Source: Skeletonema tropicum (taxonomy: Eukaryota > Bacillariophyta > Thalassiosirophyceae > Thalassiosirales > Thalassiosiraceae). From it: DNA of 64,000 nt. Location: positions 2,418,001-2,482,000 of the forward strand of contig CM074140.1 in NCBI GenBank assembly GCA_037178625.1. The letters are read 5' to 3'. Positions 1 to 9,382 of the stretch are shown here, piece by piece. Position 1 is the stretch's first letter. Each line of letters starts with the position of its first letter. The translations under genes and the position numbers were made by a program. The notes beneath the pieces are model-generated. The model made no database searches, had not been told where the DNA came from, and saw only the letters and a list, made by a program, of their open reading frames with translations.

Positions 1-77
1 TAACCAAGTACATCCTGCAACCAGCGCGTCACAAAAAGTTCGATATGCGGTAATGATACATGACAAGCTGGTGGATT

Positions 78-108
78 GGTAAAATTGCGCAGTGAGCAAA
101 TTTACTTA
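78..108. repeat. Internal palindrome of the Helitron-like family
   Basis: Inverted repeat with arms GTAAAATTGC and GCAAATTTAC around a short loop. It is one of several related palindromes (GGTAAAATTG...CAATTnTAC) found only in the Helitron-like elements of this window. Confidence 0.6.
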
Positions 109-609
109 TTGTGAGTTCGTGAACGTGAAAGTGATAATGTTGTAGATGTAGAGATACAGCACAGACACAGACACAAAAACAAAAGAACTCAGCACAGGAA
201 CAGGAACAGCTTTTCTGAGAGCAAAACTCACTAGGTTTGGTCTTAGGCCCAACTTGGTTGCTTTGCCTCGGCGGCGTAACAACTGCGTGTAAATTGTTTG
301 CAGCATGTTCGTCTTGCTGTTGTTTCTGTGGCTGAGCACAGTTTGTGTTCGTGACTAGGAGATCGGCAGCCCTGTATGAGAGAGTAGAGAGTATGCAAAT
401 CGGGATTGGATTCAACATGACTGGTAAGTTGCAAGAAAAGACAGATACCAGATGATGCATGCTTCAAGCAAAAAGTAATCACGGTACAGAAATAAATAAC
501 CCCATACGAGTAGGGTTAAGCACTATCAGATTCTCACCAAAAGTCTTTTTTGACCTCACTATCCTTGGTCCTGCGAAGTGAGAGTATGCAGGTCGGGATT
601 GGATTAATT

Positions 610-636
610 GATAAAATTGTTCAAGGCACAGTTTTA
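610..636. repeat. Internal palindrome of the Helitron-like family (degenerate)
   Basis: Arms ATAAAATTGT and ACAGTTTTAC; the weakest member of the palindrome set. Confidence 0.45.
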
Positions 637-677
637 CGAACTGTTCATTAACCCAATATAGGGTTAAAGGTAGGCAC

Positions 678-1388
678 TCACCCCGATTTCACATTTTTGT
701 CACATTTTGGTTGTTCGGTCATCTCCGAGTTCTCTCGATCCATCAACAAGCTTACCACTCTTGCAATCAGTTCATCTTTGGTTAGACCAAAATTAGAGCC
801 ACCGAGCTCGACCAGGATCATCTGTAAGCAGAAGACATTGAAGACAGTCAAAGCGGTAGATAGCAATTGTGACAAAGGAAGGCTATCAAGCTTTTAACTC
901 TCACTCTCACCGACAACAAATGATGCCATGGATCGAAAGATTGGATCGTTTGTGCGGATGGTAGCCCAAGGATAATCAAACCATTTCCAGTTACAAGGAG
1001 AAGATGAAGCCTTCATCGAAACATGCCCCCGCTCCAGTCCGCTGTGAGACAACTCCGTCAAAGTAGATGAGGTCGAAGCATCAGCCGACTTCGACTTCGA
1101 AGAACATGCGCGACGCTTAAGCCCACAAGGTTGACTCATCAAGCGACGAAGCCCCTCATTAGATCCAACAGTTGATGAAGTCGTGGCATCGGCATCAGTC
1201 TCCTGCTCCTGTCCGACATGAGACAACTCCGTCACAGTAGATGATGCCGCTGCATCAGATGACTTTGAAGCACTTGCGCTTGCCTGCCACTTCTTCAGGC
1301 CGCTAGGTTTACTCATCAAATGACGATGACGAGAACCCCTGCCTTTAGATCCAACAGTTGAAGTCGTGGTAGCAGCATCGGTTGCCAA
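678..1388 (-). CDS. Helitron-like element ORF(s), unknown function
   Basis: Two neighbouring minus-strand open segments (1388-894, 164 aa, and 875-678, 65 aa) together resemble the 162-aa ORF of the two complete elements. Shared features are an N-terminal STVGS-(N/K)G block, a region of the form RT(N/D)D-IF followed by ASxxxGE or ASVALGD, and a C-terminal helix-like stretch beginning TKDELIARVVSLLM (TDKDDLVSAAVNFLM in the other copies). The first segment contains an internal duplication of a Ser/Ala-rich unit. A stop at 894 separates the segments, so this is either a spliced gene or a decayed one. I do not recognise a domain. It is probably an accessory protein of the element. Confidence 0.45.
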
Positions 1389-1831
1389 TATTCATGATTG
1401 CTTAGATTGATAAAGGTTTACACCAATACTTAATGAACGCGATGTAAAAATAGATTAACGCGACGGACAATGTGCACCGAAGCAATTTTCTGACCACCGA
1501 CCACCGAAGCGAAGCAGGAGGAACAATGCTGTCAGAGAGAGAAAGAATAAAGACACGGATAGACGGAAAAATAATTGTGTATACCGATTCCGACACATTT
1601 TTGTCTATTGAATTTGTCACAAACGTGACACAACATCGATGAAAATGCGTGCGTCACACGGACAAATGAGAACCAACAGCTCAGGTGTAATGACGTGTTG
1701 TTGAAGTTGAAGTGACACAGACGTGGCAAAATCCAAAAAAAAAAGATGCGCCAGAGGCAGAGAATGTCAGTTTTTTCATTTCCGCGAAGAAGCGAGAGAA
1801 ATTGTCAATCACGAGAAAGACAATTTGAATT

Positions 1832-1860
1832 GGTAAAATTGTGCACAACACAATTCTACT
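1832..1860. repeat. Internal palindrome near the element 5' end
   Basis: GGTAAAATTGTG paired with CACAATTCTAC. Same relative location as the palindromes at 25769 and 36986, although the elements are otherwise diverged. Confidence 0.65.
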
Positions 1861-2124
1861 AAATACTCAAGTAATTATCTAACATCACAACAAACCAGAA
1901 CATCACCGTCCACCAAATACACTACGTCTACGACGTCATTGCAGAGCAACTTTATAGCCAGATTCCATTGTAAAAAGACTAACAAACAACAGTGCAATGG
2001 CCAACTACAAAATGACACAATACTCGACAGGCCCCGAGGGCCCGCGCTGATCCCGCCACAGGCACCACCACGACCACGCCACCACTCTCGCCACATTCTG
2101 CGCGCCCCTGTTTATAAGGTTTGT

Positions 2125-3495
2125 ATGGGAGCGTTGACGTTGAATGTGGAAAACGATGGACAACTCCAAAGTGATTGGATGATTGGCCGATTAAAGTCAA
2201 AGCTAATTGGTATTGGCGGCGCGAGAGTTCAGGAGCTTGCTGAGCGGGATGATTTTCACAACTCGAATGGACCGCGATTGAATGAAAGATATGCCAAGGA
2301 CGTGACAACCGCTTCTTTGAGGAGAATCAGTGTTTGGTATGAGTATGATCCTACGCAGACGTACAACAGCGCGACACGACTGTTACTATGGGGGACAATA
2401 CACTCAAGCTCTGTAGGATACACACGTGGAGATACACGCAGCAACGTTGTTGTCAGGGAACCTGGGGGAAGATACTTGAGGAACATCGTTACGTACAACG
2501 GCAATGAATTTGAGAGAGATCACAATCCCTGCTGCGTTGCTATGATGACGAGACACATTGCGGATAGCGGCTTTATCCCTGGTAGAATGAGCGGCCCAAA
2601 TCACCAGCTTACAAACTTCTTTTATGATGATGCATTGCAGACGGAGAACGTTGTTCTTGAGAAGGAAATGATCGCACTCATCCATTCTGTCAGGACCGAT
2701 CTAGAAAAGGCAATGACCCAACTCATGTCTCAGCAGAACGGAGCATCATATCAGTGCCAATCGGAAAACATTGGATACGCTGAGTCAGCTGAAACTGGAA
2801 GCAACTGTTCCATGGGCTCAAGACACAGAGTTGATCGCCTATCGCAACTGATTAGTTTGAGAACACGCAATTGCAGCAAGACATCATTGATTGCAGACGG
2901 ATATGATAACCTCCAGAGTGGAAGCTCAGAGTTGATTGTAGGACACGTGACAATGACGGAATGTGTTATTCTTGGACTACTGCAACAAGACACGCCAATC
3001 TTGCCCAGCAATTTTGAGTCACTCGTGGCTAGTAAGATACAGCCCAGTTTTGGGACCAGCGTAAGACACTCCATACTGACCTACCGCATTCGTGAGATTG
3101 CTACAGCTACATCTGAATGTATGAGAGTGACATTCATTAGGAGGGAATTTTATCCATATGATTACAAGGCGATCTATCTTGGAAAGGGAACGCGATGGAT
3201 TATTGGAGATGTAATAGCAAGGACGTCGAATCATAGGGGGATGACGAACGGGAGCTTGGACAAGGCTTGGATATGGATTCTAGTACTTGCTGGTACGGCA
3301 TTGAGATATGTATCTTTGAGGGTAGGTACGACACGTATGAGGGGCAGAGAAGTTCTCGGCACTTCCGAAGAGGTTTTAGGCAGCAAAAGATATCAGAGAG
3401 AGGGATTTTGGAGGGAAAACTCCAACAATGACGATTGTATCCAAGATAAGGATGTTTCTTGGATGATTGTTTTCCAAGATAAGGAAAGCTCATAA
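2125..3495 (+). CDS. Hypothetical protein beside the Helitron-like element
   Basis: The frame is open from inside the element (1939) to 3495. The first ATG after the element boundary, at 2125, is chosen here, giving about 456 aa. The central 370 residues are not repeated elsewhere in the window and have mixed globular-looking composition with short acidic and basic helices and no clear transmembrane segment. I do not recognise a family. The last ~85 codons lie in a dispersed repeat (3242-3603). Relative to the other copy of that repeat, an 11-base insertion has changed the reading frame before it is partly regained, so the C-terminus is not ancestral. It could be a host gene fragment whose 5' end was replaced by the transposon. 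Confidence 0.45.
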   Translation: MGALTLNVENDGQLQSDWMIGRLKSKLIGIGGARVQELAERDDFHNSNGPRLNERYAKDVTTASLRRISVWYEYDPTQTYNSATRLLLWGTIHSSSVGYTRGDTRSNVVVREPGGRYLRNIVTYNGNEFERDHNPCCVAMMTRHIADSGFIPGRMSGPNHQLTNFFYDDALQTENVVLEKEMIALIHSVRTDLEKAMTQLMSQQNGASYQCQSENIGYAESAETGSNCSMGSRHRVDRLSQLISLRTRNCSKTSLIADGYDNLQSGSSELIVGHVTMTECVILGLLQQDTPILPSNFESLVASKIQPSFGTSVRHSILTYRIREIATATSECMRVTFIRREFYPYDYKAIYLGKGTRWIIGDVIARTSNHRGMTNGSLDKAWIWILVLAGTALRYVSLRVGTTRMRGREVLGTSEEVLGSKRYQREGFWRENSNNDDCIQDKDVSWMIVFQDKESS

Positions 3496-3603
3496 TTCGA
3501 ATCTTTAAATGTAAACGCAAGTTAACAACGACTACGTGTGGCAACACATCAATTCGCTTCTAGCAAAAGCATAGATAGAGTCAAGTTTTGACACCATCTG
3601 TCA
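3242..3603 (+). repeat. Dispersed repeat, copy 1
   Basis: Closely matches 15043-15347. Both copies start TGAC(G/A)AACGGGAGCTTGG and end GACACCATCTGTCA, giving short terminal inverted bases TGAC(A)/TGTCA reminiscent of a solo LTR. No target duplication is visible at either copy. This copy carries an 11-base insertion near its start and an extra tract near position 3440-3490. Confidence 0.6.
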
Positions 3604-4520
3604 TTGATGGGCGTCGCGAGGCGATTTTGAATAAAAAATCACACATCTCACAAAAAGCATCCCCACCATGATGCATCACATGGCATTATTGGCCATGAAA
3701 CAAACAATAGCAACAACTCCAACCCACTCTCTACCCCAAAATTTTGTGCTGAATCCATTTTTGAGGTCGGTGGGACATGAATCTCAACGGCTACGGTAGT
3801 ATAACGACGTGAACACAATACATGCAAATTCGGCACATTCGACATCACCAGAGCCGACCTCATAAATTTACACCAGCGCAAATACGATGCCACCACGCAA
3901 TAACAATCGATACTATATACCTATGACGAAGTAATGGTGACTTGGTAGCCGCTGAATTGCCAAGAGAGTTGAGAACATCACCTACTCGCTGCGCACCGGC
4001 ATGTGTTTGGAGTGCATGCTGATCACCAACTTGGCCGTTGTGTGGGGGGCAGTAATCGATGCAATGGAGTCACCAAACGTCACCCCCCGTCCCAACCATT
4101 TAATAATTGGCAAATGGTGTTATATTCCTGGTAGATAATGACATATACCTCTCCCAAACACTATGTCAGAGAAGTAAGTTCATAACAATCACCAGAGGGC
4201 ACACAATCAATAAAATAGAGAGCAATTAATAATTGCAAGTAGCCAAAGATGCCCCAAAACCGTTTTGCATATGTATTGAGTGAAATGGAATCGTAATATG
4301 ATGTGTATCACTCCTGACATGGCCAAAGTAGAGTAGAATTGAGTATAATATGATGATTTTATGCACCTAATGGTGAGTATTATTTCTCTTCATAGACAAC
4401 GATTTATAGCAAGACCTATAGGAATTAGATAGCCAATGATATTAACTTTGAGATAATAATCGCACCATAGGTGTATTCGTTTCGTGTGTGGCGTTAGGGG
4501 TGTAGGAGCAAAGGTCATCA
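3604..4520. other. Intergenic, no gene recognised
   Basis: AT-rich sequence with only short unsupported open frames. Nothing with protein or RNA gene character was seen. Confidence 0.6.
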
Positions 4521-4525
4521 TGGAG

Positions 4526-5063
4526 TCTCAAGTTGAGAATTATCTGTCATAAGACCGTCAAACAGAGTCGGGATAATCTAAGCGAACATTCAGGCGGGAA
4601 CACGGATCGGAGCGAGATCGGAGGACTTGTAAGGAGGATCATAGAGTACCAGAAAACGAAGGCAGTGTTGAGACGTCTAATTCTATCTTAAGCCGGACAC
4701 GAAGCACTGAAGCTCTGCTGTTGTGCGTCCTACTCGACTATCGAAGTATTGATGTAGTACATGTGCCTTGAGGCAGCGGATGTATTCCAACGTAGTTATT
4801 ACTATTTCATTATTCTTATCTTGATTGTGTTGTGAGCGCCATAAGCGAGTTGGCTTTAGTATCTTGTGTAAAGATATGGCGGGAAAATAAGTTCTGCTGA
4901 ACCGACGATCGCGGAAGATTCGACGTTCAACTTGCGGTAGATAAATGGGACGATTCCCATTAATCGGGATATGAGTATCTTCAATATCCATAAGTAGTGT
5001 ACCATTGATGACATACTGGTACGATTGCGGTTGCGCTCATCTGCTTTCTTACATAAGTTGACA
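4526..5063 (-). repeat. 3' LTR of element copy 1
   Basis: Direct repeat of 8097-8637. It includes the last ~69 codons of the element ORF. Confidence 0.85.
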
Positions 5064-7870
5064 CTCCCCAGCCAAACGTATATCGTATTCCAGACTTCCC
5101 ACTTCAACAAGTAATCGCTAATCTCAAAGAACATCTGAGCAGTAAACTTATTATTGTGTGAAGTTGTTTCCATAATGGTTGGTATTTCCAGTAGCTCTTG
5201 ATAATCATTGATCTGACCTGTAGGTGTATGGTCTTGATAATCCTTGATCTGTCCTGTAGGTGTAGGGTATTGGATGAGTAGTTCTTCCTCCTTTGGACTA
5301 GGTAGACGTAGATCGGCCATAGAAAATGTGGACGATAAAGCATTGTGATTGTTCGCGAAGGGCCTATTGCCGTTTGTGACTTGTGAGAAGGGCCTATTGC
5401 CGTTTGTGACTTGAACTTCAAGGTATATATGGTCATCCGCGACTTGGTAATGAAGTTGATCGTATTCATCAAAAATGCGAACACTTGAAGAGAACCCTCT
5501 CTCGGGACTTCTAACAAAGAACCTGAAGCCACACACAAAGATATCGACAAAGAATCCACCATAGAGCCGATTGCATCGGGTGATAATTCTGCTTCCGACG
5601 ATGATTTCGTGGTAATTAGTGCGTGATGCATCCATAAGTTCTTGAATAGCTGCACGTTTGCTGCGCTCCCCATGATTGAGACCGAGACGATGACGTTCGT
5701 AACTCACGAGATCAGGATGAAGAACCGAATTGACTTGATTCCGAATAACGTAGATATTGCGCTTCCTATCAACAATCCTCGATGCAAAACGTGCAATCAT
5801 CATGTGACGAGAGTCACTGTCGATACTTACCAAAATAGCAATATATTGAACCATCAAAATATTACCATATCCAAATTGAGCCGAGAAGATAGCAGAGTTT
5901 CCATCACTGATCTGCGACCGAATAATATTTTCTCTCACGGCAGTACCGAGTAAAGCAAGCATGTTGTAAGATTTGCAAAAGGAAGTATCTTCCGTCGGAC
6001 GAATGATATGATGAAGTCGAGTAGATGATGATGTCTCCCCATATTCCTCAGCAGTAACCATGACAGAATGATGTCGATCCAAGAAAACGTTGTTGATGAT
6101 GACGTTCCGAAGCAAGACGTGATACTGTCGATGACCTCGAGTAATCTCCGCAAAGGAAAAGCGATGCAACCTGCAAGCGACGACGATATAGATCCTATCA
6201 GCAAGGTCTCGAGAATCATGTGAATAGAACTGAGCAGCGAAGTCTTGTAAGGACTTAAGAACAAGTGCATTGCATTCCGCATCGACTAGTTGTGCTCGAT
6301 GGTGGTAAAATTCAATCTTCGCAGCAGGAGAACAAACAACAACTTGGCTTCCAACGGCAGAATCTTCTTGGATGTCCATCAACTTATAGAGTAGAACTTG
6401 CTCCCCATTCTTCGTCTTGTAGAACTGAATTCCATTCGACTCGTAGTACCAAATCAACTCTGAAATAATAAAGTCTCTCATCTTCGCAGGATAGTGGTAA
6501 CGTCGTATCATCACAGATAGATATTCAATTGAAGGAATTTGCTCCCCATTCATCTCGCAGGACAAAAGAAACTCTAAATTAATAAAGTATCGCATCTTCA
6601 CAGGACAGTACTCTCCAATCATCATCTTGTGATATCGCAGTAGCTCTAAAGCTGTAGAGACATAAGATATCATGCCACGAACAAATGCATAGCCTTGAAT
6701 GTGCGAAGGATCATATCGTACAAGTAATTCAAGTACAGACCAAGCGATGGTAATAAACAAGATCTTGTTGGATGTGTGATCGGAGTTGTGACAACTGTGA
6801 GCAAGTATCATGCAACGATCAATCTTCTGGGACTTGTGAGTGATAATAACACCACTGGATTCGTCTTGAAAGACATCGATGCTTGTAGTAGATGTCAAGA
6901 GTGTCTCCGTTCTCCCGAGTAATGCATACGTCGATTGCAAAACATCTCCCCACGCAACATGAATCTTGGTCACAAGTTGATTATAGTATCGAACATGTTG
7001 TGTCCCTTGCGAAAGATCGTGCAACCAGATAAAGTCGACACTAAAGATTACCATTACTCCCCATAGTCTCAAGAGACAATTTGCAAGTATGAGTCCCTCA
7101 CTACTGAAAAACATCACTCCTCTATTCACAACTAGGAAGTCATGAGTACCATCGAGTAGATGATCTGCGATGTGACGATGTTCACCAAAGATAACAACAT
7201 CGATATGCTGTCGCTTGATAGAACTTGTGCCCAGGAACTGAATATCGAGTTTCCAGAATAGGGTCATCAAAAGGGCGCTGATGTCATGTTGTCGAAGACA
7301 AGCTATAACACCGATAGGACGTGTATCCATAGATGGATATATGTTGGTATTAACACCAGAAGGAGTTACCAAAGTACTGAATTCCGAAGGATCCATGATG
7401 CGAAGAATAATAACTGCGATCAATTTGTCTCCACCCAATGTAGAAGTGTCGAGAATATAGTGTCTGGTTCCTAAGCTCACATCTAGACGAAGCACCGATC
7501 GAATCGAGAGAGATGCCGGGTTAAGTGCGGGCAAAGGCCTGTACACAGTGACAATCCACCATTTATCCTCTTGACTTCCTAATAAGGAGAGACCCATTAC
7601 TAACGAAGGATGGCCCACCACATGGTAGATATCCACTTCTTCACAAGACACGTAAATCCACGAACGTGTAGATATGATGCCTTCAGTAGAAAACAGGACT
7701 TGATGTAAATCCAAAAACTCGGATAAGGGTCTCCGCCACCTTCCTCTGCGAAATACATCAGATTCCATATTAGCATCTCGACTACCATCACTGGTCTCTA
7801 AAGAAGCGTCTACAAAACCCTCATCGGCAGTAACATCGCCACGTGAAGAAGAAAGTTGATCCTCCTGCAT
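4856..7870 (-). CDS. LTR-element protein of unknown function, 1004 aa
   Basis: This uninterrupted frame fills the element interior and runs about 208 bases into the 3' LTR. The start ATG lies about 226 bases inside the 5' LTR boundary. The N-terminus is acidic (EDQ, DANMESD) followed by an FRRGRWRRP basic patch. The middle carries two related blocks (KMRYFINLEFLLSCE and KMRDFIISELIWYYE), an internal duplication. Near residue 850 there is a tandem VTNGNRPF pair and then a PTPTGQI pair. I looked for YxDD, D(T/S)G, HHCC and DD35E signatures and saw none. A frame this long without selection is very unlikely, so it is probably translated, but its role is unknown. Candidates are a Gag-like structural protein of a non-autonomous element or a captured gene. 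Confidence 0.6.
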   Translation of the reverse strand: MQEDQLSSSRGDVTADEGFVDASLETSDGSRDANMESDVFRRGRWRRPLSEFLDLHQVLFSTEGIISTRSWIYVSCEEVDIYHVVGHPSLVMGLSLLGSQEDKWWIVTVYRPLPALNPASLSIRSVLRLDVSLGTRHYILDTSTLGGDKLIAVIILRIMDPSEFSTLVTPSGVNTNIYPSMDTRPIGVIACLRQHDISALLMTLFWKLDIQFLGTSSIKRQHIDVVIFGEHRHIADHLLDGTHDFLVVNRGVMFFSSEGLILANCLLRLWGVMVIFSVDFIWLHDLSQGTQHVRYYNQLVTKIHVAWGDVLQSTYALLGRTETLLTSTTSIDVFQDESSGVIITHKSQKIDRCMILAHSCHNSDHTSNKILFITIAWSVLELLVRYDPSHIQGYAFVRGMISYVSTALELLRYHKMMIGEYCPVKMRYFINLEFLLSCEMNGEQIPSIEYLSVMIRRYHYPAKMRDFIISELIWYYESNGIQFYKTKNGEQVLLYKLMDIQEDSAVGSQVVVCSPAAKIEFYHHRAQLVDAECNALVLKSLQDFAAQFYSHDSRDLADRIYIVVACRLHRFSFAEITRGHRQYHVLLRNVIINNVFLDRHHSVMVTAEEYGETSSSTRLHHIIRPTEDTSFCKSYNMLALLGTAVRENIIRSQISDGNSAIFSAQFGYGNILMVQYIAILVSIDSDSRHMMIARFASRIVDRKRNIYVIRNQVNSVLHPDLVSYERHRLGLNHGERSKRAAIQELMDASRTNYHEIIVGSRIITRCNRLYGGFFVDIFVCGFRFFVRSPERGFSSSVRIFDEYDQLHYQVADDHIYLEVQVTNGNRPFSQVTNGNRPFANNHNALSSTFSMADLRLPSPKEEELLIQYPTPTGQIKDYQDHTPTGQINDYQELLEIPTIMETTSHNNKFTAQMFFEISDYLLKWEVWNTIYVWLGSVNLCKKADERNRNRTSMSSMVHYLWILKILISRLMGIVPFIYRKLNVESSAIVGSAELIFPPYLYTRY

Positions 7871-8096
7871 GATGATATTGGCGTCAGATAAAGATGTTAT
7901 GCTGTTTTGTCAGCTATCACGGGTGTCCACTTGGTATGAAAGGAAGGTCTATTAAGCAAGGTGTTTGCCTAGCAAAACGGAAGTCCACTTATATCAGGGA
8001 GAGTTGGATTTTCTCATAAGACTCAACAACTAAAGGCTTGACAGATAATTCTTCGGTGTATCTGAAGCTATTGTTAAAGCACGAGAACTGATAATC

Positions 8097-8637
8097 TCTC
8101 AAGTTGAGAATTATCTGTCATAAGACCGTCAAACAGAGTCGGGATAATCTAAGCGAACATTCAGGCGGGAACACGGATCGGAGCGAGATCGGTGGACTTG
8201 TAAGGAGGATCGTAGAGTACCAGAAAACGAAGGCAGTGTTGAGACGTCTAATTCTATCTTAAGCCGGACACGAAGCACTGAAGCTCTGCTGTTGTGCGTC
8301 CTACTCGACTATCGAAGTATTGATGTAGTACATGTGCCTTGAGGCAGCGGATGTATTCCAACGTAGTTATTACTATTTCATTATTCTTATCTTGATTGTG
8401 TTGTGAGCGCCATAAAGCGAGTTGGCTTTAGTATCTTGTGTAAAGATATGGCGGGAAAATAAGTTCTGCTGAACCGACGATCGCGGAAGATTCGACGTTC
8501 AACTTGCGGTAGATAAATGGGACGATTCCCATTAATCGGGATATGAGTATCTTCAATATCCATAAGTAGTGTACCATTGATGACATACACTGGTACGATT
8601 GCGGTTGCGCTCATCTGCTTTCTTACATAAGTTGACA
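8097..8637 (-). repeat. 5' LTR of element copy 1
   Basis: Direct repeat of 4526-5063. The LTR boundary itself is a 13-base self-complementary sequence (TCTCAAGTTGAGA). Confidence 0.85.
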
Positions 8638-8738
8638 TGGAGAGCATCCTGTTGAGCTGAGAATTGGAGCTGGATGAGCAGAAAGATACCCATCTGAAGG
8701 GGTCTCTGTAGAAAATCGGCGTAGGAACTCAGTACATT

Positions 8739-8768
8739 ATTTTTTGTCCCCATATGGGGACAAAAAAT
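8739..8768. repeat. Perfect 30-base palindrome
   Basis: Self-complementary without mismatch, centred on CCCCATATGGGG with A/T-run ends. Confidence 0.85.
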
Positions 8769-9298
8769 TGAGGCTTTTTTGATGAGTTTCACAACACAAC
8801 GATCATGACAGATCATGACTATACTACGTACACATAGAGGCAATTAAACACTATTAGGGACCAAATATCGACCCAAACATTTGAGGCGAAGGTATTAGCT
8901 AAGTTTTGATGTGCCAACACTAACTGTAACACGGCTGGAACCCTTCATACTAATGTGCTCAAAAGTGGTGTTTTTAGCCCTATTTTGGTCCCCATTTTAC
9001 CCCATACGACGGTTATTGTAGCGAACACAAAAAAAAACTCTTGTCGCTTTGCGCGAGAAAGAGATAAGTATGTGTCTCAAGTGTCTTTTTCTTATCGTTG
9101 TGTGTGCAATCAACGTAGGAATAAGTTAGAAGTAGTACAAATATCACCCACATTTTTTCTTCCTCCTCCCGTTCTTTCACCTTTGCACTCTACACACGAG
9201 ACGAATTTATGCCTTTTTGCACATTTACCTAACATTACCGGGAATCACTGTACGAATTGTCATTTTGTTGCACATTTCCCCGATGAACGTCTCAGACG

Positions 9299-9382
9299 GA
9301 TTCGTGTGGCCACACGAGATCTCGTGTGAGATGTGGCCAGCTCACACAAGATTTTGTACAATTTTGTACGGCCACACGAATC
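9299..9382. repeat. Foldback sequence with 13-base arms
   Basis: GATTCGTGTGGCC pairs with GGCCACACGAATC. The interior holds further small palindromes (CGTGTGGCCACACG, CGAGATCTCG). It could be a tiny MITE or cruciform-forming site. Confidence 0.6.

Larger units (their letters stand above)
1..2115 (-). mobile_element. Helitron-like element, divergent copy, 3' part cut by window edge
   Basis: The right end (minus-strand 5' end, reading ATAAACAGGGGCGCGCAGAA) matches the right ends of the two 3.93-kb elements that finish at 25998 and 37215. The match covers roughly 180 bases, including the subterminal GGGCCCTCGGGGCC block. Similarity stops at the same base in all three, which defines the element edge. 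Further in, a protein segment resembles the 162-aa ORF of the other copies, and one palindrome sits at the equivalent distance from the edge. The rest is too diverged to align by eye. The 3' end lies outside the window. Confidence 0.65.
4526..8637 (-). mobile_element. LTR element with a single 1004-aa ORF, copy 1
   Basis: Two direct repeats of 538 and 541 bases flank a 3.03-kb interior, and the whole is bounded by the 5-base target duplication TGGAG (4521-4525 and 8638-8642). On the minus strand each LTR starts TGTCAACTT and ends CAACTTGAGA. A purine-rich GGCTGGGGAG lies directly before the 3' LTR, as expected of a polypurine tract, which sets the orientation. No TGG-type tRNA primer site follows the 5' LTR. 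The two LTRs differ by only a handful of bases, so the insertion is fairly young. No reverse transcriptase, integrase or protease motif was found. Confidence 0.85.

Noticed and set aside
5104..5673. Alternative-frame ORF containing TKSSSEAEL, similar to the SSTEAEL signature of copia RNase H
   Set aside because: No accompanying copia motifs (QDN, ADxxTK) follow in frame, and the overlapping 1004-aa frame is far longer; treated as coincidence.
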